Shown: piece after piece, positions 38,301 through 45,858 of the stretch
How positions within the stretch are numbered: the stretch's first letter is position 1
How the letters are laid out: every line of letters starts with the position of its first letter
Origin: Lutibacter citreus
Lineage (GTDB): Bacteria; Bacteroidota; Bacteroidia; Flavobacteriales; Flavobacteriaceae
Assembly: GCF_003260195.1 (NCBI RefSeq)
Contig: NZ_QEIH01000006.1
Location: forward strand, 62,001 to 126,000
Reading direction: 5' to 3'
Length of the DNA: 64,000 nucleotides
Position numbers and translations under genes: made by a program
The notes under the pieces: model-generated
What the model was told of the DNA's origin: nothing
The model's database searches: none
What the model saw: only the letters and a program-made list of their open reading frames with translations

Positions 38301-38932
38301 CAGTAATAGCAGATCTTTCGGGGAAATTTCTATCAAACGACCATAGAATAAAAATTAAAACGAATATGGAAATATATTGGAATCAGATATTTTTCTCAAA
38401 TTCAAATCCAAATGTGCCAATGGAAATAACCGAGTTAAATCCAGACAATGCAGAAATACATTATAGAGGCTTTTCGCATAGTTATAAAAAAGGAGGTCGT
38501 TACGGTCCTCACTGGTTTGATTATTACGATGTAGATAAAACAAAAAAATGGCGTGATTTAACAGGTAACTATACCCGGTATGGTGATGTACTTCCGCTTT
38601 TAAAGGAATCGGATAATAAATATATTATTTCAAATGCAGGTGATGAAACATCGCTTAACTTTAGTGTGAGTAACTTTCCAAAGTTAAAAGTTGGTTGGAA
38701 AAGAGATTTTCTAATTCATAGCGTTGGTTGGGTAAAAGATGGAGATATTAATACTTCTTTTGGACAAACAGTACTTCCATTGCCTTTCCATGGAATGGAG
38801 TCTTATCCACCTTCAAAAAATGATATTTACCCTAATAATTCTAATCTTAAAGAGTACAATCAAGAATACAATACTAGGATCGTAAAAATGGATGATTATC
38901 GCAATTTAATAAAAAAGAATAAACAAGAATGA
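35369..38932 (+). CDS. TPR, FG-GAP, UnbV lipoprotein with extra C-terminal module
   Basis: A 1187-residue lipoprotein and the largest protein of the operon. Cys20 (FFSC) is the lipobox. TPR repeats span about 35-210 (GYANLGLTYLRMGNNIEAEKQ-type helices). FG-GAP repeats with DYDGDGDFD, DYDNDGFLD and DFDDDGDID loops fill about 300-660. An UnbV/ASPIC segment is at about 670-745. The last 440 residues, starting at GSCPFLYTWNGSEYVFV, form a separate tryptophan- and proline-rich module of unknown function, also found at the end of TPR/UnbV proteins in other phyla. It overlaps the next gene by 4 bases (ATGA). Likely extracytoplasmic; it may be the scaffold or the modified substrate of the system. Confidence 0.85.
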   Translation: MKKIFITFLFILISTTFFSCKKTQKDPKQVKLDLMSAQTLGLAYLEEFNLELAKNEFLKVIELAPNKKRGYANLGLTYLRMGNNIEAEKQLLKAIKIDPKDADVRLMLATVYQMKNNNEKAKQELKKALEFDHSHVKILYNLSELYSLNNDESSRKERKLYILKLVKNAPGNIVPKLDLTTIFIQDGETDAAINQLEIIQKQFPEFPKEAVEFYDNTLQFLKKKDKENALVQFTIFQNYLKVTFPYQSGIKDLKGPGGSSIGFPLITYNHAPYQVVENESILDVIKFVKITAPIGLEIVPVFKDESKNETLNSTQVETADYDGDGDFDLYVSSFDASTSTYKHFLFNNDMVQFNDVSEQVGINHTGEDTFAKFVDYDNDGFLDLYIVRKNGDILYRNEGKGAFKNVTDKAGIDTKGGNKALFFDYDHDGDLDLFKTTSSFNIVYRNNGDGTFKNISNTINFSGKANSNSVDAAFGDFDDDGDIDLLVINSNESASLFSNQREGRFKNLTDKSGIKDNLNSSNVSVGDYNNDGFLDLFITSLKDGGTLFENKGEGKFEKVKKSGKMENSLKGVKAYDSKFFDFDNDGFLDIIVAGESEITGKRGLQLFHNDGKNEFSNVSHLLPEDTKSAKQLTLLDYNNDGDLDLIITGLDGGVFLLRNDGGSINHYVNVKLVGLRNGSAKNNYFGIGAKVEIRAGDLYQTMVVTDPNVYFGLGHRAKVDIIRITWTNGVPQNMLLPDADQALIESQVLKGSCPFLYTWNGSEYVFVKDITWRSALGMPLGIMGGTTLHAFPDASDDYIKIPGEMLQPKDEMYSLKITSELWETIYMDKVQLVAVDHPDSIDVFIPEQFTPPPFPGLDITQVYKKHTPVSAKNLYGNDVLSFITEKDDKYLSDFKLEKYQGLTEMQEIILDPGNLDFNKEVFIFLNGWIFPSDASINVALSQTDKLKVSFPVIQVVNKKGNWETVDKNLGFPMGKDKTVIADLSGKFLSNDHRIKIKTNMEIYWNQIFFSNSNPNVPMEITELNPDNAEIHYRGFSHSYKKGGRYGPHWFDYYDVDKTKKWRDLTGNYTRYGDVLPLLKESDNKYIISNAGDETSLNFSVSNFPKLKVGWKRDFLIHSVGWVKDGDINTSFGQTVLPLPFHGMESYPPSKNDIYPNNSNLKEYNQEYNTRIVKMDDYRNLIKKNKQE

Positions 38933-40590
38933 GATTGAAAATAAAAGGAATTATTTGTATTACATTATTAATGAGCGTTTCAACAATTTTAATGGCTCAG
39001 AATAATAAAGTTGTTTTTACCAATGTAGCAAAAGAAGTAGGTGTTAATTTCAATTACACTTTTGGAGATAATAGTTATGAGAATATTTTAGAAAGTAGTG
39101 GCTCAGGTATAACTGTATTTGATTACAATAATGATGGCTTGATGGATATTTATATGATGAATGGAACGTATCTTGAAGGAATTTCAAAACCAGAGGGTAA
39201 AAAGTTTGAGGGTACTTCAAATAAATTGTATAAAAATAATGGCGATGGAACGTTTACTGAAGTTGCTCAAAAAGCGGGTGTTGATAATAAAAATTGGAGT
39301 ATGGCTGCAGGAGCTATAGATTTGGATAATGACGGTTTTCAAGATTTATACTTATTAAATTACGGACCAAATATTTTCTATCACAATAATGGAGATGGAA
39401 CTTTTAGTGATATTACAGCTTCTCTCGGGTTACAAGGACCTGATGACTTAAACGGGTTCACAAAATGGAGTATTGGAACTTCTTTTTGGGATTACAATAA
39501 AGATGGAAGAATGGATTTAATGGTTGGGAATTTTCTTGCCTTTGATCCCGAATATATATCTACCCAAACACCTGGAATGATGCCTCACCCATCTGAATAT
39601 AAAGGACAAGCATCAATGTTATACGAGCAACAAGCCAATGGGAAATTTAAAGATGTTACTGAAGAAAATGGGCTATTATTTCCAGATTCTAAATGCATGG
39701 GGTTAACTGTTTATGATTATGATAACGACAACGATTTAGATATTTTTCAGGCAAATGACCATCAAATGAATTTTTTGTTTAAAAATAATGACGGTGTTTT
39801 TAAAGAGGTTGGAATTGGAACTGGTATAGCTACAAATAGTAAAGGCCATATTACAGGTTCCATGCATGCAACTATTGGAGATGTAGATGGAGATGGGTTA
39901 ATTGATATTTTAGTTTCGGACTTAAAATATGGTGCATTGTATAAAAATCTTGGGAATGGCGTTTTTAAAGATATTACTGAATCAAGTGGAATTGCAACTC
40001 CAATGGCAGGTAAAGGAAGTTGGGGAACGGCTTTTTTGGATTTTGATAATGATGGAGATATAGATATTATTTCTGCAAATGGAACAGCTGAAGAATTAAT
40101 TTTACAGTACCCTCTTTTGTTAGAAAATGATGGGAAAGGAAATTTTAAAGATATTGGTCAAAACCACGGTTCTTATTTTTCAACAAAACGTTCTGGAAGA
40201 GGTTTGGCAATTTCAGATTACGATAATGATGGAGATTTAGATGTTATTATTTCTCATGTTGATTTAAAAGCTGATGCTGCCTTATTAAGAAATGATGGAG
40301 GAAATAAAAATAATTGGTTAGCTATTACATTGTTAGGTGAAAATGGTTTATCATCTGGCATAGCGGCTAAGGTTTCAATAGTTTCAGGAGGAAAAAAACA
40401 AGTTTCTGTTAATCAGTGGACAACTGGATATTTATCAAATAGTGAGCCTCGCTTACATTTTGGACTTGGAAATAAAAAAATTGTTAACAAGATTGAAATT
40501 GTTTGGCTAGATGGAAAAAAAGAAATGTTTGAGAATGTAAACGCTAATCAATTTATAACAATTAAAAAAGGAACTGGAATTATAAAATAA
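38929..40590 (+). CDS. FG-GAP/VCBS-UnbV secreted protein (CRTAC1-like)
   Basis: A 553-residue secreted protein with a type I signal peptide ending LMAQ (residue 24), FG-GAP repeats (DYNNDGLMD, DLDNDGFQD, DYNKDGRMD, DVDGDGLID, DFDNDGDID) and a C-terminal UnbV/ASPIC domain (NWLAITLLGENGLSSGIAAKV ... HFGLGNKK ... IEIVWLDGKKEMFE). It is the closest relative in this window of the protein at 25965-27665, but is not a lipoprotein. Its ATGA overlap with the TPR protein gene indicates coupled translation and so a shared complex is likely. Enzymatic activity is unknown. Confidence 0.87.
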   Translation: MRLKIKGIICITLLMSVSTILMAQNNKVVFTNVAKEVGVNFNYTFGDNSYENILESSGSGITVFDYNNDGLMDIYMMNGTYLEGISKPEGKKFEGTSNKLYKNNGDGTFTEVAQKAGVDNKNWSMAAGAIDLDNDGFQDLYLLNYGPNIFYHNNGDGTFSDITASLGLQGPDDLNGFTKWSIGTSFWDYNKDGRMDLMVGNFLAFDPEYISTQTPGMMPHPSEYKGQASMLYEQQANGKFKDVTEENGLLFPDSKCMGLTVYDYDNDNDLDIFQANDHQMNFLFKNNDGVFKEVGIGTGIATNSKGHITGSMHATIGDVDGDGLIDILVSDLKYGALYKNLGNGVFKDITESSGIATPMAGKGSWGTAFLDFDNDGDIDIISANGTAEELILQYPLLLENDGKGNFKDIGQNHGSYFSTKRSGRGLAISDYDNDGDLDVIISHVDLKADAALLRNDGGNKNNWLAITLLGENGLSSGIAAKVSIVSGGKKQVSVNQWTTGYLSNSEPRLHFGLGNKKIVNKIEIVWLDGKKEMFENVNANQFITIKKGTGIIK

Positions 40591-40638
40591 AATAGTATTT
40601 TTATCAATTCAGTAATTAAAAATATTAAATAAGTAATA

Positions 40639-41991
40639 ATGGATATAGAGCAAATAAGTAAAAATAATAGCATGTATGTGAGTAAGGTTATTGACCTTAC
40701 AAATCCTGAAAAGAATGTTATTTATAATATGACGCATGAAGAGGCCGTAAATATTGTGAAATCTGGAGATGTTGAAGCTGTTCGTAAAATAGATGGTCAG
40801 TTTTCACTTATATCTGTAGAAGAAAAAACAATTCGTATGGCAAGATCTATTGGGCGTCCAATTCGATATTTTATTGCCAAAAGAGCTGCTGGACCACAAT
40901 TAATTATTGCTGAACGAATAGATGTTATTTTTGATTATCTAAAAAAAGAAGGAATGGACGATCAATTTCACCCTTCTTATACACGTATGGCTCCTGCACA
41001 TTACATAACTAAAATAGAGTTATTAGGTTGTCCAGACCCAAACCCAATTTATACACGATTTTTTACTCCTGAACGAAACAAATATGCTCCAAATAGTATT
41101 AAACAAATTGGAGCGGATTATATAGGAGCCGTTTATAAAGAAATAAAAAAATGGCTACAATATAGAGCTACAGAAGGCCCTATTGGAGTTACTTTTTCTG
41201 CAGGTATTGATAGTGGTTCAGTTTTTTTATTAATGTATCATGCATTAAAAGAATTGGGTGAAAGTCCTTCAAGATTAAAAGCGTTTACACTTTCAATTGA
41301 TGGTGATGGTGCCGATTTAATGCAAGCACGAAAATTTTTACAAAAGTTAGATCTTGAATTGTTTTTAGAACCAATTGAGTTGGATTATAAGGCGTTAAAC
41401 TGGAAAGAGGCTATTTCTGTAGTGGAAGATTATAAACCATTAGATATTCAATCCGCAACAATGAATTTATCCTTATTACAAGGTGTTCGATCTCGTTATC
41501 CAGATTGGAAATATATAATTGATGGAGATGGTGGAGATGAAAACTTAAAAGACTATCCAATAGAAGATAATCCTGAATTAACAATTCGTAGTGTTCTAAA
41601 TAATTTAATGTTGTATCATGAAGGATGGGGAGTAGAATCTATAAAACATTCTTTAACATATTCAGGAGGTTTAAGTAGAGGTTACATGAGAACATTTTCA
41701 CCTGCAGATTTGTTAGGTTTTGAAGGTTTTAGTCCATATACGCTGCCAAATGTAATTGAAATTTCTGAAGGTGTACCATATATTGATATGACCGATTGGG
41801 ATCATAAAAAATTATATGACCTTAAAGGTCAAATTGTATTTGAGGGTGTAAAAGCCATTACCGGAATGGAAATGCCAATTTTTGAAAAAAGACGTTTTCA
41901 ACATGGAGTAGCATCAAAAGATAATTTTAATAAACATTTCCCTGAGAAAGAAATTACATACAGAAAAGAGTTCCTATCAAAGTATGAGTAA
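40639..41991 (+). CDS. Asparagine synthetase-like ATP-dependent ligase lacking glutaminase cysteine
   Basis: A 450-residue cytoplasmic enzyme. The N-terminal 140 residues keep the class-II amidotransferase fold (KIDGQFSLISVEEKTIRMARSI ... LIIAERIDVIF) but begin MDIEQ, with no cysteine at position 2, so glutamine hydrolysis should be absent. The synthetase domain has the PP-loop S187-A-G-I-D-S192 (usual form SGGxDS) and D295-GDGGDE-301. Like beta-lactam synthetase and related enzymes it probably adenylates a carboxylate and joins it to an amine that is not glutamine-derived ammonia. It overlaps the radical SAM gene by 8 bases, so both probably act on one substrate. The product is unknown. Confidence 0.82.
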   Translation: MDIEQISKNNSMYVSKVIDLTNPEKNVIYNMTHEEAVNIVKSGDVEAVRKIDGQFSLISVEEKTIRMARSIGRPIRYFIAKRAAGPQLIIAERIDVIFDYLKKEGMDDQFHPSYTRMAPAHYITKIELLGCPDPNPIYTRFFTPERNKYAPNSIKQIGADYIGAVYKEIKKWLQYRATEGPIGVTFSAGIDSGSVFLLMYHALKELGESPSRLKAFTLSIDGDGADLMQARKFLQKLDLELFLEPIELDYKALNWKEAISVVEDYKPLDIQSATMNLSLLQGVRSRYPDWKYIIDGDGGDENLKDYPIEDNPELTIRSVLNNLMLYHEGWGVESIKHSLTYSGGLSRGYMRTFSPADLLGFEGFSPYTLPNVIEISEGVPYIDMTDWDHKKLYDLKGQIVFEGVKAITGMEMPIFEKRRFQHGVASKDNFNKHFPEKEITYRKEFLSKYE

Positions 41992-42949
41992 AAATGAAAG
42001 AGCAGTAATAGACACAAAATGGATAGTTTCTCATCGTGGTAAAAAAAACCAGGTTAATCCATTAGTGCCCTATGCTTGGTTGGTTGAAAAAGAATTAACT
42101 TCTTCAGGAGAAATTGAAGATACAGCGATTATTTTTTTAACCAACCGAGAATGCCCTTTTCATTGTTTAATGTGTGATTTATGGAAAAACACAACAGATA
42201 ATCCAGTTCCTTTAGGAGCCATCCCTACTCAAATTGAATGGGCGCTCTCTAAAATGCCAAAGGCAAAACATATAAAACTTTATAATAGTGGTAATTTTTT
42301 TGATGAAGCTGCTATACCCCAAAAAGATTATCAAAAAATAGCTGATTTACTACAAAATTTTGAAACAGTTATTGTTGAAAGCCATACAAAATTAATCAAC
42401 CAAAAATGTTTACAGTTTAGAGATTTGTTAAAGCCAAAACTTGAAATTGCTATTGGATTAGAAACAGTTCATCCTGAAGTTTTGATGCAGTTAAATAAAC
42501 AAATGACCTTAAATAATTTTGCAACTGCTGTTCAATTTCTTACAAAGAACAATATTAAATCTAGGGCATTTATTCTTTTAAAACCTCCTTTCACTTCAGA
42601 GGAAGAAGGTATTTATTGGGCTAAAAAATCAATAAATTATGCTTTTAAAGTAGGTATTGATTGTTGTACAGTTATTCCTGTTAGAGCAGGGAATGGAGCT
42701 ATGGAGGTTTTATTAAAAAAAGGTGATTTTAGTTTACCAAAAATAGAATCCCTAGAGACAGTTCTAGAATATGGTATTAATCTCCAATCTGGTCGTGTTT
42801 TTGCCGATGTTTGGGATTTAGGTCTCTTTTCAGCCTGCCCAAAATGCATAGACCAAAGAACAAATCGATTAACCTCTATGAGTGAGACGCAAAAAATGAT
42901 TAAACCTATTATTTGTAATTGTAACAATCATAATAACATTAACTGTTAA
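41984..42949 (+). CDS. Radical SAM protein, last gene of operon
   Basis: A 321-residue radical SAM enzyme with the [4Fe-4S] motif C57-x3-C61-x2-C64 in RECPFHCLMCDLW. The SAM-binding region includes KLYNSGNFFDEAA and the barrel strands IAIGLETVHPEVL and SRAFILLKPPFTSEEEG. The fold resembles the Elp3/RaSEA-like branch. Five further cysteines lie at the C-terminus (285, 288, 311, 313 and 321) and could hold a second cluster or bind substrate. It is translationally coupled to the asparagine-synthetase-like gene. It is cytoplasmic by lack of a signal peptide. It could make a carbon-carbon or carbon-heteroatom bond on a small molecule or peptide; I cannot name the product. Confidence 0.83.
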   Translation: MSKNERAVIDTKWIVSHRGKKNQVNPLVPYAWLVEKELTSSGEIEDTAIIFLTNRECPFHCLMCDLWKNTTDNPVPLGAIPTQIEWALSKMPKAKHIKLYNSGNFFDEAAIPQKDYQKIADLLQNFETVIVESHTKLINQKCLQFRDLLKPKLEIAIGLETVHPEVLMQLNKQMTLNNFATAVQFLTKNNIKSRAFILLKPPFTSEEEGIYWAKKSINYAFKVGIDCCTVIPVRAGNGAMEVLLKKGDFSLPKIESLETVLEYGINLQSGRVFADVWDLGLFSACPKCIDQRTNRLTSMSETQKMIKPIICNCNNHNNINC

Positions 42950-43346
42950 TTTCTTCAATCTTCTCCTTTAAAAAATATTCAATTTCTAAACAAGTATGTA
43001 TAATTGGATCCCTTATAGATCGTAGAGTATTGGAATGAAATAGCGCTAAAAATTTAAAGGCGTATTATTATGTATTAAATTACTTGCCGTTTTTAACATT
43101 TTAACTATACTAATCTTTACATAAATATATTTAAAACCAGTAAACTTCTTTACTTATAAAATGATATTTTTAATTTCATTTTTAAAAATAATTTCTTCAT
43201 TACCAAATAATTCAAAAATGGTTAACTAAAAGAAAAATCCTTTTAAAATCATACTTTCTATTACCTATTGCAACAAATTTGCTATCAATTGCACTTTTCG
43301 TTTCAGCTAAATAATGGCTATAGTTGAAAATTAATAATTTTTTATT
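42939..43346 (-). pseudogene. Decayed minus-strand gene of unknown family
   Basis: Three pieces with coding-like composition lie end to end on the minus strand in different frames: 43212-43346 (contains AETKSAIDSKFVAIGNRKYD), 43046-43222 with one internal stop at 43154-43156 (contains TIFELFGNEEIIFKNEIKN), and 42939-43064 (contains FHSNTLRSIRDPIIHTCLE, ending EKIEEINS then a stop). Joined by two frameshifts they would encode roughly 135 residues. No start codon is visible and the 3' end overlaps the radical SAM gene by 11 bases. I do not recognise the family. The rest of the 42950-43407 gap holds nothing else. Confidence 0.4.
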
Positions 43347-43407
43347 TTAGAAGCATTCTATTTTACTGAAATAAGCAACCTTTAATGTGCATTGATGCAA
43401 CAAGGGC

Positions 43408-44268
43408 TTATTTTTTCTTAGTTCTTTTTACTTCATCATTAAAGAAATTTTTTAATTTTTCTTGACCAAATTGAGGAGCTTGCATATCCATCACCATTGT
43501 TGTCATAAAAAACTCAATAGGGCCATAAGTTTTTGAACTTGTAAATGATCGAACAAGCCAAAGTGTAAATTTTCGTATCCAATCTGGGAAGTGGATAATT
43601 TTAATTGGTTTTGAATAAGCTTTAAGTGCTAACTCAGCAATATCATTTTGAGAAAGCAAATCAGGCCCACCTATATTTATCTCTTTTTTTTCTTGACTTA
43701 TGGCATTAACAACCTCTTTAGCTAAGTCTTTTCCATGAATTGAGTTTAATTTTAATTTCCCATCTCCAAAAAGATAAACTTTTCCACCCTTTGCCATTTT
43801 TAGGAATTCTCCCATATCCGAGAAAAATCCATTTGGTCTAATAATGCAATAATCCAATCCAGAAGATTTTAAATAATCTCCTAATTTCTCTTTAGCCTCA
43901 CAAATTTTTAGATGTCTAAGTTGTTTACCATTTAAAACCGAAATGTAAATAAATTTTTTTGCTCCACTTTTTTTTGCTTCATCTATCAAATTTACATTTG
44001 CTTGATAATCAACATCCATATATGTTAATCCATCTTTTTGCCTTGTAATTCCAATTGAACTAATAACTACATCTATACCTTTGCATATTTCACTTAATGT
44101 TTTAGGTTTAGTTACTTGTGCTTCTAAAATTTCAAGGTTTGAAACATTAATTTTTATCTTTTCTTTATTGCGAACGACTATTTTAGTATCATAACCTCTT
44201 TCAATCAATTCTCGAGCTATGAATTTACCTAAATATCCTGTTGCTCCAGCTACTAATATTTTTTTCAT
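43408..44268 (-). CDS. Atypical short-chain dehydrogenase/NmrA-like NAD(P)-binding protein
   Basis: A 286-residue Rossmann-fold protein with the nucleotide-binding loop GATGYLGKFI at residues 7-16, a conserved arginine segment (IVVRNKEKI), ISSIGITRQ and YISVLNG motifs, and an atypical active site lacking the usual YxxxK. It belongs to the extended/atypical SDR group (NmrA- or SDR_a5-like), whose members reduce substrates or sense NADPH. The C-terminal part (FPDWIRKFTLWLVRSF) is membrane-peripheral in character. It is preceded on the same strand by remains of a Crp/Fnr regulator gene, with which it may once have formed a unit. Substrate unknown. Confidence 0.83.
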   Translation of the reverse strand: MKKILVAGATGYLGKFIARELIERGYDTKIVVRNKEKIKINVSNLEILEAQVTKPKTLSEICKGIDVVISSIGITRQKDGLTYMDVDYQANVNLIDEAKKSGAKKFIYISVLNGKQLRHLKICEAKEKLGDYLKSSGLDYCIIRPNGFFSDMGEFLKMAKGGKVYLFGDGKLKLNSIHGKDLAKEVVNAISQEKKEINIGGPDLLSQNDIAELALKAYSKPIKIIHFPDWIRKFTLWLVRSFTSSKTYGPIEFFMTTMVMDMQAPQFGQEKLKNFFNDEVKRTKKK

Positions 44269-44315
44269 CTTTATTATTTTTTATAAGACAAAATTATAGC
44301 TTACAGATCATTTTT

Positions 44316-44546
44316 TTACAAACAACAAAAACTCTTTTTATTGAATATTCGAGTTTTTATTCTGCTTAAAGTTTCTGGATATACACCTAAAAAAGATGCG
44401 ATATATCGCTTTGGTACTCTTTGGAATAGTTTTCCCTGAGTATTTAACAAATCAATGTATCGCTCTTCAGTTAATTTTGTTACAAACGAGTCTATTACCT
44501 TTTAACTTGTGATTAATTCATTTTCTGTTACAATTCTGGCAATCAC
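44316..44546 (-). pseudogene. Remnant of a Crp/Fnr-family regulator (C-terminal part)
   Basis: One minus-strand frame from 44546 to the stop at 44316-44318 reads VIARIVTENELITS, then an in-frame TAA (44502-44504), then KVIDSFVTKLTEERYIDLL and the helix-turn-helix RVPKRYIASFLGVYPETLS. That last part is the typical recognition helix of Bacteroidetes Crp/Fnr proteins (EERYxxLL ... RVPxRYIASxLGVxPETLSR). The nucleotide-binding half is absent: a second stop (44547-44549) closes the frame upstream and nothing recognisable precedes it. About 76 codons of a normal gene of about 190 remain. It is not expected to be functional. Confidence 0.75.
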
Positions 44547-44633
44547 CTAAAATTTGGAAAATTCTTTTAATAATATTTAAATTTTTGATTTTAATATAGA
44601 TTTTCCTCAGTTTTTAAAACGTTACTTAACTAC

Positions 44634-45101
44634 TCAATAATAAGGATCGTATTCGGTTGGTGGTGATACTACTTGATATTCCGATTGAAGAAAAGTAACA
44701 AGATCAATAAGTTCCTGAACAGTCATAACTTCATTGTAATTCTTCATCTTAGAAAAGTTATCTTCAGTAGAGTTTTTTTGATTGTATAACGCTGCTACTT
44801 TGTGAGAAGGATTAATTACTGAAGTTACCAAACCTCCATAGCTTTTTAGAGATGATACTTCACCTCCTAGATCTATTTTTAGATTATCTTTCCCGCCCTT
44901 CCATTCAATATTTGGAATACTATGACATTCATTACATGCCAACCTCTTATAGATTACTATTCCTTTATCAATGTCTCCTTTAGGCAATGCAAATTCACGT
45001 GCTTGCCTATTGCAACTGCTTATTAGTAAGCTCCCAAATAACAAGACAAACACCATTAAATAATTTTGAAAATTAATTAAAAATTTATTTCTTAAAGTCA
45101 T
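44634..45101 (-). CDS. Cytochrome c lipoprotein
   Basis: A 155-residue lipoprotein with Cys30 (ISSC) as lipid anchor and one c-type haem motif C56-NE-C59-H60. The distal part includes FSKMKNYNEVMTVQELIDLVTFL, where a methionine can be the sixth haem ligand and the final helix packs on the haem, a classical small class I cytochrome c. It should carry electrons at the outer face of a membrane. It is monocistronic; a candidate Fnr-like site lies at 45206-45219. The redox partner is not evident. Confidence 0.87.
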   Translation of the reverse strand: MTLRNKFLINFQNYLMVFVLLFGSLLISSCNRQAREFALPKGDIDKGIVIYKRLACNECHSIPNIEWKGGKDNLKIDLGGEVSSLKSYGGLVTSVINPSHKVAALYNQKNSTEDNFSKMKNYNEVMTVQELIDLVTFLQSEYQVVSPPTEYDPYY

Positions 45102-45711
45102 AACCGAATGTTTTAAATTAGTCTTTTAATGCACCTTTGTACATTTAACAAATTAAAGGTAGAGATTAAGAAAAATAAAGGAAATGATTATCATCAGTCT
45201 TGAAACTGATTTTTATCAAATTTTACGCAATCTCTGGATATGATTTATAATAGTGTTATTATCTTTTAATTTTTTATTTCTAAACTTTTTATTGGAACGC
45301 AATAAATTATCAAAGTTAGTACAATAGAATAATTGAGGTTTCTTAGATAGATATAAGAAGTTTTAAACTCTTTAAGCACAAATTCACTAAATACCTTTGT
45401 GTATTATTTATAAAGCCATAAAGTTTCTTTATGGAACTTATTAGCTGTATTTTCATTGTATTAATCAATTTATATTTTGAAGGAAATAATATTGTTCTCT
45501 ATTCCCGAAAACCTAGATTTGATTGCATGTGAAGTAACTACTTTCTTACTTTAAATAAGTCAGGTTTGTTGTTTTTTGATTGTGAAGCATTAATGCTGAA
45601 AAGGATCGAAAAAGTGTTTTTTATCTTCATAGTTGTCAACTTTTAAAGTTAAACTCTATAAAAGGCGAAAATCAAATCAATTATGAATATTTATGTTAAT
45701 TCTTAAAACAT
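45102..45711. other. 610-base region without a supported gene
   Basis: AT-rich spacer between the cytochrome gene and the tRNA-Ser terminator. It holds one Fnr-like site (45206-45219, listed), a TTAATTTG box at 45149-45156 that is one base off the -7 consensus for the cytochrome gene, and a small 8-bp hairpin at 45416-45434. Short coding-like snatches occur near 45480-45600 but none forms a frame I would defend. Confidence 0.5.
45206..45219. promoter_or_regulatory. Fnr-like inverted repeat upstream of cytochrome c gene
   Basis: CTGAT-TTTT-ATCAA differs by one base from the Fnr consensus TTGAT-N4-ATCAA. It is about 110 bases before the cytochrome start and about 65-68 bases before the start site implied by the weak -7 box at 45149-45156. 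A sequence TGATTATCA at 45185-45193 is close by. Confidence 0.4.
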
Positions 45712-45745
45712 AAAACCTAGTAAAATCAATATTTTACTAGGTTTT
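45712..45745 (-). terminator. Terminator after tRNA-Ser
   Basis: A perfect 15-bp stem (45712-45726 with 45731-45745) with the 4-base loop CAAT, followed on the minus strand by TTTTATGTTTT. It ends the rpsP-rimM-tRNA transcript 24 bases beyond the tRNA. Confidence 0.88.
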
Positions 45746-45768
45746 GATAAAATTTGTTTTCTTTTTAG

Positions 45769-45853
45769 CAGAGAGGAAGGGATTCGAACCCTCGATACGT
45801 TGCCGTATACACGCTTTCCAAGCGTGCGCCTTCGACCACTCGGCCACCTCTCT
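45769..45853 (-). tRNA. tRNA-Ser (anticodon GGA)
   Basis: 85 bases without an encoded CCA. The acceptor AGAGAGG (45847-45853) pairs with CCTCTCT (45770-45776), the discriminator base is G, the anticodon stem is CACGC/GCGTG and the loop TTGGAAA gives anticodon GGA. A long variable arm (TATACGGCAACGTATC region) is typical of serine tRNAs, and the T-loop has GGTTCGAATCC. It lies 5 bases after rimM and is probably processed from that transcript. It reads UCC and UCU codons. Confidence 0.97.
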
Positions 45854-45858
45854 AAAAT

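Noticed and set aside
8745-42949. Mobile element carrying the locus
   Set aside because: No integrase, transposase, attachment repeats or clear base-composition step were found; the remnant genes at 42.9-44.5 kb are only weak hints of rearrangement.
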